A DNA stretch of 17,035 nt, taken from assembly GCA_023401495.1 (NCBI GenBank), contig JAEXDU010000038.1, forward strand, positions 1 to 17,035. Direction: 5' to 3'. The translations under genes and the position numbers were made by a program. Within the stretch, counting starts at the first letter, position 1; the number at the start of each line of letters is the position of its first letter. The notes below the pieces were generated by a model, which was given only the letters and a program-made list of their open reading frames with translations, searched no databases and had not been told where the DNA came from. Below are positions 6,629 to 13,970 of this stretch, one piece after another. The stretch is from Bacillota bacterium (GTDB lineage: Bacteria > Bacillota > Clostridia > Oscillospirales > Acutalibacteraceae).

Positions 6629-6781
6629 ATGAAATCAGCATCTGTTGTCAATAGCGTCTGGAATACGGATGACGATTTCAATTTGTATTTTTGGGACGAA
6701 GTGACGCGGATTTATCGGACCAACGGCCTTAAAATCAGTTCTTTCATTTTGCTTTTCTGCAAGATCATTCTATCATTGTGA
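6629..6781 (+). CDS. Possible 50-aa small ORF
   Basis: It starts at ATG 6629 and encodes a peptide beginning MKSASVVNSVWNTDDDF, with a hydrophobic C-terminal end (SSFILLFCKIILSL). No convincing ribosome binding site is visible, it lies just after a terminator, and its end overlaps the 3' end of the convergent nitroreductase gene. It may be chance or a gene fragment. Confidence 0.15.
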   Translation: MKSASVVNSVWNTDDDFNLYFWDEVTRIYRTNGLKISSFILLFCKIILSL

Positions 6782-7328
6782 TTTTCTCCTGATTGGGAAC
6801 ATGAGGAGGCGTTGTCTCTGTTGCATATCCCAGCAAAATTCCCATACCGCATTCATAGCCTTCCGGAAACTTGAGTTTGTTTTTGAACTCGGCCGCTCTT
6901 TCTCCGGCAAATGCCAATCCAACAAAACCGCAGTGCAAGCTGGCAATCCCTAGGGATGTTGCAGCCAAAACGATATTTTGTGCCAATATTCCGCAATCAA
7001 TCAGTTCCGCGCCTTGGGGATATGCCTGCTTTATCGCAATTACTATCATGCAGGGAGCGTTATAGAACAGTTTTCCGCCTCGCGAGAGAATGCGGCGATA
7101 CATGCATTGATCCTCCATGCTGGATAAAAAATTCATTCCCTCTTGTTCCATCTCGGTAATTATATTTTTGTTCTTTACCACAATCACATGCCAGCATTGC
7201 CGATTCATTCCGCTGGGCGCCTGAATGGCCGCTTCAGCAATCGCGTGAAGATATTTATCTTCCGGCTGTTGATCCGTAAAGCTGCGACAGGAAAATCGCT
7301 CTGCTATTGTTCTCAATGTATCGTTCAT
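6765..7328 (-). CDS. Nitroreductase family protein (FMN-dependent)
   Basis: This 187-aa NAD(P)H:FMN oxidoreductase of the nitroreductase fold would reduce nitro compounds, quinones or similar acceptors in the cytoplasm. The N-terminus shows the FMN-phosphate motif region RFSCRSFTDQQP, then IQAPSGMNRQCWHVIVV. The C-terminal half has DCGILAQNIVLAATSLGIASLHCGF and the late glycine-rich strand GILLGYATE; all are typical of the family. The start is ATG at 7326-7328, 7 bases after AAAAGGAG; an ATG 21 bases upstream is in frame but worse placed. A weak extended -10 box (TGGTACAAT) lies about 100 bases upstream. It is convergent with the MutS-like operon and has no fluoride aptamer in its leader. The substrate is unknown. 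Confidence 0.9.
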   Translation of the reverse strand: MNDTLRTIAERFSCRSFTDQQPEDKYLHAIAEAAIQAPSGMNRQCWHVIVVKNKNIITEMEQEGMNFLSSMEDQCMYRRILSRGGKLFYNAPCMIVIAIKQAYPQGAELIDCGILAQNIVLAATSLGIASLHCGFVGLAFAGERAAEFKNKLKFPEGYECGMGILLGYATETTPPHVPNQEKITMIE

Positions 7329-7349
7329 ATCAATCTCCTTTTCATACAA

Positions 7350-7620
7350 TTGCTGATCTGAGCTGTCTTTTTATGATAAAAGCTGAATGCCCCGAATGAT
7401 GATCTGCTGAATAGAATCTCATTTTTTCCATTGTACCATACATCCAGGCTGAAATTAAGACATAATCTTCCTTTAATATCTGATCATTCGGTGGACGCAG
7501 AGAGACTCGACGACATTAAAATGACACCGCCGCACCGCTCTTCATTAAGAACGTACCTCAATCACATTTTCTTGATACTTATACCCTTACGGGTTCGAAT
7601 CACTTCGAGTCACATTGAAG
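7350..7620. other. Intergenic stretch without a recognised gene
   Basis: Apart from the possible nitroreductase promoter nothing clear is visible. The plus-strand reading frame that crosses it into the tRNA (ending GFEPTVRCRTPDFESGPL) is the familiar false ORF antisense to a tRNA. A GGGTTCGAATC segment at about 7588-7600 resembles a T-loop but has no tRNA fold around it. Confidence 0.5.
7430..7438 (-). promoter_or_regulatory. Possible extended -10 promoter of the nitroreductase gene
   Basis: On the minus strand TGGTACAAT reads as an extended -10 element. The matching -35 (TTAATT, about 18 bases upstream) is poor. It is placed about 100 bases before the gene. Confidence 0.35.
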
Positions 7621-7621
7621 T

Positions 7622-7660
7622 TTTAAAAAAGAACCCAGCCAAAAGGCTGGGTTCTTTTTT
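7622..7660. terminator. Intrinsic terminator after tRNA-Ser
   Basis: AAAAAAGAACCCAGCC-AAAA-GGCTGGGTTCTTTTTT is a perfect 16-bp hairpin with A/T runs on both sides. It sits directly after the tRNA's CCA end on the minus strand and would also work in the plus direction. Confidence 0.93.
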
Positions 7661-7748
7661 GGCGGAAGCGGTGGGATTCGAACCCACGGTACGTTGCCGT
7701 ACACCTGATTTCGAGTCAGGCCCGTTATGACCACTTCGATACGCTTCC
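7660..7748 (-). tRNA. tRNA-Ser (anticodon CGA)
   Basis: On the minus strand the acceptor stem is GGAAGCG/CGCTTCC. The anticodon stem-loop is CCTGA-CTCGAAA-TCAGG with anticodon CGA, which reads UCG. It has the long variable arm typical of class II serine tRNAs (GTACGGCAACGTAC) and the T-arm GTGGG-TTCGAAT-CCCAC. The discriminator is G, and CCA is encoded at 7660-7662. Confidence 0.96.
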
Positions 7749-7800
7749 ATTAATGCCCGATGTCAAGCAAAGAAAAAGCGCTTGCCGTCCATGCCTATTT

Positions 7801-7829
7801 ATTTTATAGAGAATGTCCGCAAAAGTCAA
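7801..7829 (-). promoter_or_regulatory. Promoter of tRNA-Ser
   Basis: Read leftwards: TTGACT (7824-7829 complement), a 17-base spacer, and TAAAAT (7801-7806 complement). The predicted start is about 45 bases before the tRNA. Its -35 box faces that of the divergent promoter at 7839 as an inverted repeat (AAGTCAA, 9 bases, TTGACTT). Confidence 0.75.
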
Positions 7830-7838
7830 GCACTTTTA

Positions 7839-7867
7839 TTGACTTAAAGTGACAGGAACGGTACAAT
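7839..7867 (+). promoter_or_regulatory. Promoter of the DUF815 ATPase gene
   Basis: TTGACT (7839-7844), a 17-base spacer, and TACAAT (7862-7867). Transcription should start near 7874, which rules out the in-frame TTG at 7872 as the start codon. Confidence 0.78.
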
Positions 7868-7898
7868 AGCATTGAATCTCAGGAAAGGGGCAATCATC

Positions 7899-9140
7899 GT
7901 GAATCAAATTCAGGAGGCTGCATGGAAAATGGCCTCACTTTCTGTATATAGAGGTGTTTTGGAAAGAAGCGTGCCGGAGGCGTTTTTTCGTCTGTTGAAC
8001 GCGGCGCAGGGAGATCAACCCGAAGCTTTTTTAACGGCCTGGGGAAATCTGATCGCTTTGCTCGGGCAAAAAAATGCCGACACAAACTTTGCGCAGGCTT
8101 TGACTGAGCCCGTTTTGTACGATGAAAACGCATTTTCGGTTGCCGCAGCATCTGGAAAAGAGGTTTCTTCTCTGATAGAAGCGGCGGCGCTGCGTGATTT
8201 GAAAATTCTAACGGAGCTGTCGGTAATCACTCCGCGGGAAATACTGGCCGGAAGTTCCTTTCCGCAGGCTGCGGAGCTGGACCTTCCCTGCTGGGAAAAC
8301 GGACAGGTTATCGCACAGCTGCAGCAAGAGCCGAAAGCTTGCCTGGCACAGTTGAAAGCCTTTTACGCACAGAACGGCTGCGGCCGGTTCGCGCGCAACC
8401 GGGCGTTTATCTGGAGAAATGGAATGTTGTCCCCCGTTCAGCACCCCGATCCGATCCTGTTAAAGGATTTAAAAGGCTATGAACTGCAGCGCGGAATGGT
8501 ACTGGAAAATACGAGCTCCTTCGTGCAGGGCCTGCCGGCCAACAACTGCCTGCTGTACGGCGACCGCGGTACAGGAAAATCATCTACCGTAAAAGCGCTG
8601 CTGCATGAATTTCCGTCGCTGCGCCTGATCGAGATGCCGAAGGCGGAAATCCCCCATTTCCCCGATCTGGTAGAAATTCTGGCGGGGCTGCCGATGAAGT
8701 TTATCGTGTTCATCGACGACCTCTCTTTCTCCCGGCAGGACGACACCTATGCCGCACTGAAAGCAGTGTTGGAGGGTGGTCTGGCCGCCCGGCCGGAAAA
8801 CACGCTGATTTACGCAACCTCTAACCGGCGGCATCTGCTGCGGGAAACCTTTTCAGACCGCGAGGGCGATGAAATCCATCGCGTCGACACGATTCAGGAG
8901 AGCCTTTCTCTGGCGGATCGTTTCGGCCTTTCTGTGCGCTTTATGCTGCCGGACAAGGCACAGTATCTGGACATTGTGGAAAAGCTTGCCCATCAGCACG
9001 GCCTTTCGGAGCATCTGCCGCAGCTTTTGATCGGTGCGGAACGTTTCGCGCTCGAACGCGCCGGGCGTTCTCCCCGCTGCGCGCAGCAGTATGTCCGTAT
9101 GGCCGAATCCAGAATCCGCCAGGGAAAAAGCATCCTATAA
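7899..9140 (+). CDS. DUF815-family AAA+ ATPase
   Basis: This 413-aa predicted cytoplasmic P-loop ATPase has an N-terminal helical half of about 190 residues followed by the DUF815-type AAA+ core. Walker A is GDRGTGKSS (LLYGDRGTGKSSTVKALL), Walker B is FIVFIDDLSF, and a sensor-1-like ATSNRRHLL and an arginine-rich C-terminal part follow. The length agrees with this family (about 400-450 residues), whose function is not established. The start is GTG 7899, 8 bases after GAAAGGGG; the earlier TTG 7872 would lie at the transcription start. It reads in the same direction as the lipoprotein gene 92 bases downstream. It may be monocistronic or co-transcribed with that gene. Confidence 0.88.
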   Translation: MNQIQEAAWKMASLSVYRGVLERSVPEAFFRLLNAAQGDQPEAFLTAWGNLIALLGQKNADTNFAQALTEPVLYDENAFSVAAASGKEVSSLIEAAALRDLKILTELSVITPREILAGSSFPQAAELDLPCWENGQVIAQLQQEPKACLAQLKAFYAQNGCGRFARNRAFIWRNGMLSPVQHPDPILLKDLKGYELQRGMVLENTSSFVQGLPANNCLLYGDRGTGKSSTVKALLHEFPSLRLIEMPKAEIPHFPDLVEILAGLPMKFIVFIDDLSFSRQDDTYAALKAVLEGGLAARPENTLIYATSNRRHLLRETFSDREGDEIHRVDTIQESLSLADRFGLSVRFMLPDKAQYLDIVEKLAHQHGLSEHLPQLLIGAERFALERAGRSPRCAQQYVRMAESRIRQGKSIL

Positions 9141-9232
9141 AATCACAGACTTTACGGCGGCTTCATATTTTATTTATATTTTTATGTTAACATTCTGTAA
9201 AGTGTTGAAAACGAAAGATCAGGGAGGATTGT

Positions 9233-10510
9233 ATGGGACAGTTGAAACGAATGATAGCCGGATTACTATCAGCGGTGCTGATTGTTTCTGCTTTTACGGG
9301 ATGTGCCGGTAAGGGCGACATCAGTTCCGGCGCCGCTGAACAGGATTTCCCCGTGACAATCGGGACTGTGACTTTAAAAAGCGAGCCGGCCGGGATTGCC
9401 GTGTTTTCGCCGAGCCTTGCCGATGTGATCCTTGCGATGGGGTACGAAATCTCTCTGAAAGCAAAATCGAAGGACTGCGATCAGGAGGATTTATCCGTTC
9501 TTCCGAATGTGGATCCATCCGATCCCGCCGCGGTGAAGGCAACCGGCGCCACACTGGCGCTGTTTGAAACGAACCCCGGTGACGAGGTTACCGCTGCATT
9601 GCAGAAGGAGGGCATCCTTTCGCTGATCCTCCCCGCCGCTGCCAGCCGCTCCGATCTGGAACGCCTGTACTCCGAAGTGGGCGCGGCGATCAAGGGCGGT
9701 TCCACCGGCTACCAAAAGGGCATCAAAACAGCGAACAATATTTACCTGACGCTTGACGATATTACACGCGTGATTCCGGAGAAAGACTCCCCCGTAACCG
9801 TTTGCTACCTGTATGATGCAAAGGGTAAGGCGGCCACTGGGGACATGCTTGCCGGCAAGCTGATTGAAAGCGCAGGTCTGGTCAATGCGTTTGCGGGCAG
9901 CAACGGCGGACAGGCCTCCACCGAGGCGCTGACCATCTCGAACCCGCAGTACATTTTCTGTGCTGAAGGTGTGAAAAAACAGCTGCAGGAATCCGCCGAA
10001 TATAAAAAGCTGGAAGCTGTTCAGAAAAACCAAGTGTATGAAATGAACCCGACCTATATGGAACGTCAGGGGCGCGGAATGATTCAGGCCGTCAGCTTTA
10101 TGGCGGGAACCGTATATCCTGAGCTGCTGGAGGGGAACCTTCCCTCTTCCAAGCCGTCTGAATCCTCCTCGTCAGCTCCCGCTTCCTCCGGCAGCAGTTC
10201 GTCCTCCCCGTCTTCCTCCAGCAGCTCCGCTGCATCGAGCAAGGCGCCGACTTCGTCCGGCCAGTCGGCTGGCGCTGTTCCCTCCGGCACCTACAAACGG
10301 GGTGACAAGAGCGATGCGGTTAAGGCTCTGCAAACCCGCCTGGATCAGCTGGGATACATGTTTACTGCCATCAGCGGCGAATACACCGCGGGCACGGAGC
10401 AGGCCGTCAAGGACTTCCAGTACCTGAACGGAATGGAAGTAACCGGCATCGCCGATTCGGACACGATTGCCAAGCTGAACTCTTCGGACGCAAAGAAGAG
10501 AGAAAACTGA
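9233..10510 (+). CDS. Lipoprotein: helical-backbone metal-receptor-like domain fused to a peptidoglycan-binding domain
   Basis: This 425-aa exported lipoprotein has a basic N-terminus, a hydrophobic stretch and a lipobox ending at Cys24 (AFTGC). Residues about 40-300 resemble the BtuF/FepB-type substrate-binding fold: FSPSLADVILAMGYEISLKAKSKDC, then a GATLALFETNP segment, and later AGLVNAFAGSNGGQASTEAL. Residues about 305-345 are a serine/alanine/proline linker. Residues about 348-418 are a PG_binding_1 domain (RGDKSDAVKALQTRLDQLGY, TEQAVKDFQYLNG). The start ATG 9233 follows AGGGAGG. No ABC permease or ATPase genes adjoin it, so it may act as a wall-anchored ligand binder or serve a transporter elsewhere. 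Ligand unknown. A broken copy of its 3' end lies at 12754-13027. Confidence 0.85.
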   Translation: MGQLKRMIAGLLSAVLIVSAFTGCAGKGDISSGAAEQDFPVTIGTVTLKSEPAGIAVFSPSLADVILAMGYEISLKAKSKDCDQEDLSVLPNVDPSDPAAVKATGATLALFETNPGDEVTAALQKEGILSLILPAAASRSDLERLYSEVGAAIKGGSTGYQKGIKTANNIYLTLDDITRVIPEKDSPVTVCYLYDAKGKAATGDMLAGKLIESAGLVNAFAGSNGGQASTEALTISNPQYIFCAEGVKKQLQESAEYKKLEAVQKNQVYEMNPTYMERQGRGMIQAVSFMAGTVYPELLEGNLPSSKPSESSSSAPASSGSSSSSPSSSSSSAASSKAPTSSGQSAGAVPSGTYKRGDKSDAVKALQTRLDQLGYMFTAISGEYTAGTEQAVKDFQYLNGMEVTGIADSDTIAKLNSSDAKKREN

Positions 10511-10582
10511 GCCGGCAAGCAAGAGACGGCGTTTTCCAATAAAGCGATACAGAAAGCCAGATCATATTTTACAAGCAACCGT

Positions 10583-10626
10583 AAAGGCTTGCTGCCTGTG
10601 ATTCACAGACAGCAAGCCTTTTTATT
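10583..10626 (+). terminator. Intrinsic terminator after the lipoprotein gene
   Basis: GGCTTGCTG-c-CTGTGA-tt-CACAG-a-CAGCAAGCC forms a long hairpin followed by TTTTTATTTT. The preceding A run (GTAAAGG) makes it partly bidirectional, so it could also serve the leftward oxidoreductase gene. Confidence 0.88.
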
Positions 10627-10788
10627 TTGCCGCGACAGCTTTTGTACCCCCGCCTAACAATTGAAGCGCAATCCATTTCCACCGTCGCCCCTGCTTTTAT
10701 TGCTTTTATCCTATTCTGCAAGCAGCTGCCTCTTTTGCCAGCCAACCCAACATGGCCCGAATCTGGAACAGCAATTTTCACATCACGA
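10627..10788. other. Spacer between convergent genes
   Basis: No credible gene is seen. Minus-strand frames here have neither a ribosome site nor a recognisable family. Confidence 0.4.
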
Positions 10789-11985
10789 TTACTTCGCAAT
10801 AAAATCCATTACGTCCCGCCGCATGCTCAGCGGTACTTCCTTGGTCGGGTATCCCACACGAAACAGCATCTGCACCGTGCCACCGCCCGGCGCGTAGGCC
10901 TGCTTGAATTCTGTATAGGGGCCGTTCATCTCAGGGTATTCCTCCAGAACCTGACTGAGCGGCTGCATAACAAGGCCCAACGTATGCCCAGTCAGCACCA
11001 GCCTGCTGTAGAGCATTCCGCTTTCCACCTGAGAAGCTCTGCTGTTGTCCTGCGTGACGATCATTGTGTAAGCCGGCGTGCTGTGAACCGACGCGCTGGC
11101 ATAACTGATAAAATTGCGGGCGGCAGCTTCACCAGAATTCAAAGACGGAAAAACAGTGAGCATTCCCTGTAAAACATGCATCTTGAATCCCGACGCGCCC
11201 TGACCTTCTACAGAAAAGCCATAACGGTATCGATTTTTCTGGTATTCGCTGGCGCGGAAAATCGCACTGGATTCCTCCATGACACGGGAGACTCCCGCTT
11301 CTATTTCCGCGCTCTTCAGGGCATACTCGCCAATTTTTGAAAGCTCGGCCTGTTCCTGATACACCTGAATGGAAATTCCGGCGGCATCTGAAAGTGATTC
11401 CAGGGCGGAAACCTGCGATACAGAAAGTCCCTCGGCACGGTACGGCTCCCGATTGGTATCAGGCAGGTACATGGCTCCATAGAGCGGAATCTCCTGCGGC
11501 TGCGCTTTTACCAGCGTGATCTTTGCCACCGGCAGGGTGTCCATGCTGTGGGCAAGGTCCCCCTCATCGTACTCTCCATCCGGGAAAAGCTCGATTCTGG
11601 TATCCCACCCTTCTTTTTTACCGGCCACGGCGACATATTCCAGAAAAGTGCCCTGCGAAATCATCATCTGTCGTGCATAAGGATCCACTTCCTTCGTCAT
11701 GCGCTTGCTGTCGGCATAAAGATGGAATACCGTGGGATCGGAAGGGTCGAGCCGAATGATCCACGGCTGCATGTTGTGTCCGCTGGCGGCAAGAATTCCG
11801 CCAGCCGTAAGACGTATTCTCACATCGTCATATTGCGTGGCGTACTCCTTTGACCATGGTTCCAGATAATGCTGTTTCATAAAACCTCCGCTGATGACAA
11901 AAAGAGTGGCCAATAACAGTAGAAACACCCCGGCAATGCCGATAAGCCCCCTGACCATGTACTTACGAATTTTTTTCTCCTTCAT
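10789..11985 (-). CDS. Membrane-anchored Acg-like nitroreductase-fold protein
   Basis: The product has 398 aa. One strong membrane segment near the N-terminus (about residues 9-33, GLIGIAGVFLLLLATLFVISG) anchors a large outer domain. This domain resembles the Acg/nitroreductase-like flavin proteins: GGILAASGHNMQPWIIRLD near residues 60-80, a central VFHLYADSKRM segment, and the closing MLFRVGYPTKEVPLSMRRDV. The start is ATG 11985, 8-9 bases after AGGGAG; a TTG 24 bases upstream is less likely. It overlaps the end of the tetR gene by 23 bases, so the two form an operon and this protein is the probable regulated partner. The family is known for duplicated nitroreductase folds with poorly defined activity. 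Flavin binding here is inferred. Confidence 0.75.
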   Translation of the reverse strand: MKEKKIRKYMVRGLIGIAGVFLLLLATLFVISGGFMKQHYLEPWSKEYATQYDDVRIRLTAGGILAASGHNMQPWIIRLDPSDPTVFHLYADSKRMTKEVDPYARQMMISQGTFLEYVAVAGKKEGWDTRIELFPDGEYDEGDLAHSMDTLPVAKITLVKAQPQEIPLYGAMYLPDTNREPYRAEGLSVSQVSALESLSDAAGISIQVYQEQAELSKIGEYALKSAEIEAGVSRVMEESSAIFRASEYQKNRYRYGFSVEGQGASGFKMHVLQGMLTVFPSLNSGEAAARNFISYASASVHSTPAYTMIVTQDNSRASQVESGMLYSRLVLTGHTLGLVMQPLSQVLEEYPEMNGPYTEFKQAYAPGGGTVQMLFRVGYPTKEVPLSMRRDVMDFIAK

Positions 11986-12664
11986 TTTCGGTTTCTCCCT
12001 TGTCTGCAATCAAATGCATCATCATATCGAAAGCCTCCGTTACAAACTCTTCAGGATCAATGCTGTGGTAGTTTCTTAAATACTCTTTCTTCTTCTCTCT
12101 GGTATTGAAAACGCCAACGGTACACGCCCACAAGATCAACGCGGCCTTTTCGCTATCAAGTCCCTTGCGCAGGCTCCCCTCCTGTATCCCTTTTTGCAGT
12201 GCCCGCGAAAGATAGTCAAAAATCTGCTCGCCCAACTGGTAGCATTCCTCGATCAGTGCGTCCTCCAGACCAGCGCATTGGTCGGAATCCCTGGTCTCAT
12301 ATTCCATAATCGCCTTGAAATACGCGGCATGTTCCTGGCTGAACTGAAAAAAAGAAAAGAAGATACAGCGCAGCTCTTCGACTGCATTTTGAGGTTTTTT
12401 CTCTTCGAAACCGGCTTCCAGCATATCGATCAGCAGCCGGTATCCCCGAATCATGATTTCGTAATAAATCTGCTCTTTGCTGCTGAAATACATATAAACC
12501 GTTCGCTTACTGAATTCCGCCTCCTTTGCAACTTCATCCATCGAGGTATTCTCATATCCTTTGGAAAAGAAAACCCGTTCGGCGGCGTCGATGATATCGC
12601 TGCGCCTGAGTTCCTTTTCCCTTTGGCTGCGTTCTTTTCGTCCCACGTCATTTCTCCATTTCAT
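11963..12664 (-). CDS. TetR/AcrR-family transcriptional regulator
   Basis: This 233-aa regulator has a clear TetR helix-turn-helix: RRSDIIDAAERVFFSKGYEN, TSMDEVAKEAEFSKRTVYMYF and SSKEQIYYEIMIRG at residues about 20-75. An all-helical ligand and dimer domain follows. The first ATG is at 12664 without a clear ribosome site; a GTG at 12646 follows TGGAGA at 7 bases and may be the real start. The promoter's -10 box lies inside an inverted repeat at 12673-12705, so autoregulation is expected. The next gene, overlapping it, is the Acg-like membrane protein and probably shares its control. The inducer cannot be read from the sequence. Confidence 0.92.
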   Translation of the reverse strand: MKWRNDVGRKERSQREKELRRSDIIDAAERVFFSKGYENTSMDEVAKEAEFSKRTVYMYFSSKEQIYYEIMIRGYRLLIDMLEAGFEEKKPQNAVEELRCIFFSFFQFSQEHAAYFKAIMEYETRDSDQCAGLEDALIEECYQLGEQIFDYLSRALQKGIQEGSLRKGLDSEKAALILWACTVGVFNTREKKKEYLRNYHSIDPEEFVTEAFDMMMHLIADKGETENEGEKNS

Positions 12665-12672
12665 TACAGTGC

Positions 12673-12705
12673 GTTTAAGTATACTTATAGTTTACTTAAA
12701 CTATA
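12673..12705. promoter_or_regulatory. Inverted-repeat operator of the TetR regulator
   Basis: Nested dyads are visible: GTTTAAGTA/TACTTAAAC with an 11-base spacer (12673-12701), and TATAGTTT/AAACTATA with a 4-base spacer (12686-12705). They cover the -10 box and the transcription start of the tetR promoter. Confidence 0.7.
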
Positions 12706-12728
12706 AATCCTCCTCGCTGATTTGTCAA
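12700..12728 (-). promoter_or_regulatory. Promoter of the tetR operon
   Basis: Read leftwards: TTGACA (12723-12728 complement), a 17-base spacer, and TATAGT (12700-12705 complement). The -10 box is part of the inverted repeat. Confidence 0.8.
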
Positions 12729-12753
12729 CAGCTTGCATCTATGGTCTGCGATT

Positions 12754-13027
12754 GCTGCGCAAGACTCCGACTTCGTTCGGCCAGTTGGCGGCTCTGTTCC
12801 TCCGGCATCTACAAACGGGGTGACAAGAGCGATGCGGTCAAGACCCTGCGAACCCGCCTGGAGATCAGTTGAGCTATCTGTTTACCGCCATCAGCGACGA
12901 ATACTCCGCTAGCACGGAGCAGGCCCTCAAAGACTTCCAGTACCTGAACGAAATGGAAGTAACCGATATTGCTAACCCGAACATGATCACCAAGCTGGAC
13001 TTTTCGGACGCGAAAAAAGCGAAAACA
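12754..13027 (+). pseudogene. Frameshifted partial copy of the lipoprotein's peptidoglycan-binding domain
   Basis: It matches 10236-10507 of the lipoprotein gene closely over about 270 bases at a nearly constant offset of 2520 (for example CTACAAACGGGGTGACAAGA in both). A 2-base deletion near 12788 and a 2-base insertion near 12870 break the frame, giving ...KRGDKSDAVKTLRTRLEIS-stop and then a shifted frame containing TEQALKDFQYLNEMEVT. There is no start codon, signal peptide or receptor domain. The stop of the parent is also lost. It is most likely a remnant of a duplicated lipoprotein gene. Confidence 0.88.
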
Positions 13028-13131
13028 GATTTTGGGTGGATTTACCATTTTCCCTGTTTTATAATCGAACGATACGAAAATCCAATATCTTTTAGATACT
13101 AGCTTTTATTTTATATAAAATATCTTTTTTA

Positions 13132-13160
13132 TTGACTTAAATAAAATTAAAGCATATACT
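13132..13160 (+). promoter_or_regulatory. Promoter of the DUF2089 operon
   Basis: TTGACT (13132-13137), a 17-base spacer, and TATACT (13155-13160). A short dyad ACTA-AATA-TAGT overlaps the end of the -10 box and could be a regulator site. Confidence 0.8.
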
Positions 13161-13189
13161 AAATATAGTTAAAGAAGGGTAGGTGCTTT

Positions 13190-13489
13190 ATGGCAATAGA
13201 CATTGTTCCTGAATGGATGGTCGGTCTTGATCAAGAGGATGTGTCTTTTATGAAGAACTTTTTGTTAGCGTCAGGTTCACTGAAAGAAATCGCCAATCAA
13301 TACGGCGTCACTTATCCAACCGTAAGACTCCGGCTGGACAAATTAATCCAGAAGATTCAAATAAACGAAGATATCTCAAATGAACCATACATTTCACTGA
13401 TCAAGCGACTGGCTGTCAATGATAAGATCGATTTTGACACAGCTAAGGTTCTGATTTCGGAATATAAAAAGCTGAAAGGAGGCGAATAA
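13190..13489 (+). CDS. DUF2089-like small DNA-binding protein
   Basis: This 99-aa protein has a helix-turn-helix-like segment: the central part LKEIANQYGVTYPTVRLRLDKLI fits a winged/HTH recognition helix. The N-terminal PEWMVGLDQEDVSFMKNFLLASG and the C-terminal helical tail agree with the DUF2089 family of small regulators. The family's N-terminal zinc-ribbon cysteines are absent, so this is the short form. The start ATG 13190 follows GGTAGGTG. The downstream membrane gene starts one base after its stop, so both are in one operon. It may regulate its own promoter through the dyad at the -10 box; that is inference. Confidence 0.75.
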   Translation: MAIDIVPEWMVGLDQEDVSFMKNFLLASGSLKEIANQYGVTYPTVRLRLDKLIQKIQINEDISNEPYISLIKRLAVNDKIDFDTAKVLISEYKKLKGGE

Positions 13490-13490
13490 C

Positions 13491-13814
13491 GTGGCCAATG
13501 TAACAGTCACATTGTTTTTTGTATTGGTTTTATTGGTGGGGGGCGTTTTTCTTCAGATATTCTTATCGAAGAAGAACAGCAAATGGTTTGGGCTGATCCT
13601 CCCGGCAATTACGTTTCTGTATTCTTTACTGATGGTTTTAGGGTTGGCTGTATACGATGGAATGAGCGGCGGGGAAATATTCATTCTGATTGCATCTACA
13701 TTCCTGCTCAACAATATTCCGACGATCGTTTTGCTTGGCATTTATTTTGGCTGCCGCGAAAAAATGAAGCTACGTGCGGAGCTTGAAAAGATGAGTATTC
13801 AAGACCTAAAGTAA
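13491..13814 (+). CDS. Small integral membrane protein, unknown function
   Basis: This 107-aa protein has three predicted membrane segments, at about residues 5-24 (LFFVLVLLVGGVFLQIFL), 33-54 (FGLILPAITFLYSLLMVLGLAV) and 60-86 (GEIFILIASTFLLNNIPTIV), then a charged tail with KMKLRAELEKM. The start is GTG 13491, 8 bases after AAAGGAGG, which lies inside the end of the DUF2089 gene. The tight coupling suggests the two proteins act together, for example a regulator with a membrane sensor or target. No family is recognised. Confidence 0.7.
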   Translation: MANVTVTLFFVLVLLVGGVFLQIFLSKKNSKWFGLILPAITFLYSLLMVLGLAVYDGMSGGEIFILIASTFLLNNIPTIVLLGIYFGCREKMKLRAELEKMSIQDLK

Positions 13815-13933
13815 CTTTCTGTGAAAGACATGATGTGAAATCCGGGTATTTACAGAATCCCATGGATTCACTTTCTGAGAAGTTGCACCATATTGCAGCA
13901 GTTCACCATGAAACTGCGAATCAAACCAACAGC

Positions 13934-13970
13934 AAAGGGACACACCGATTGATTCGGTGTGTCCCTTTTT
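13934..13970 (+). terminator. Intrinsic terminator after the DUF2089 operon
   Basis: AAAGGGACACACCGA/TCGGTGTGTCCCTTT is a 15-bp stem around a small loop, followed by further T. It lies about 120 bases after the membrane gene. The A run before it may let it work on the other strand too. Confidence 0.9.

Noticed and set aside
7585..7616. tRNA fragment or phage attachment site
   Set aside because: Only a GGGTTCGAATC resemblance is seen; no stems, integrase or matching repeat is in the window.
7431..7730. 99-aa plus-strand ORF ending in GFEPT-like residues
   Set aside because: It is antisense to the tRNA-Ser; this is a well-known false ORF pattern.
7872..7898. TTG start of the DUF815 ATPase
   Set aside because: It lies at or before the predicted transcription start and has no ribosome site; GTG 7899 has both.
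10569..10799. 76-aa minus-strand ORF after the oxidoreductase
   Set aside because: It overlaps the lipoprotein terminator hairpin, has no ribosome site and matches no family I know.
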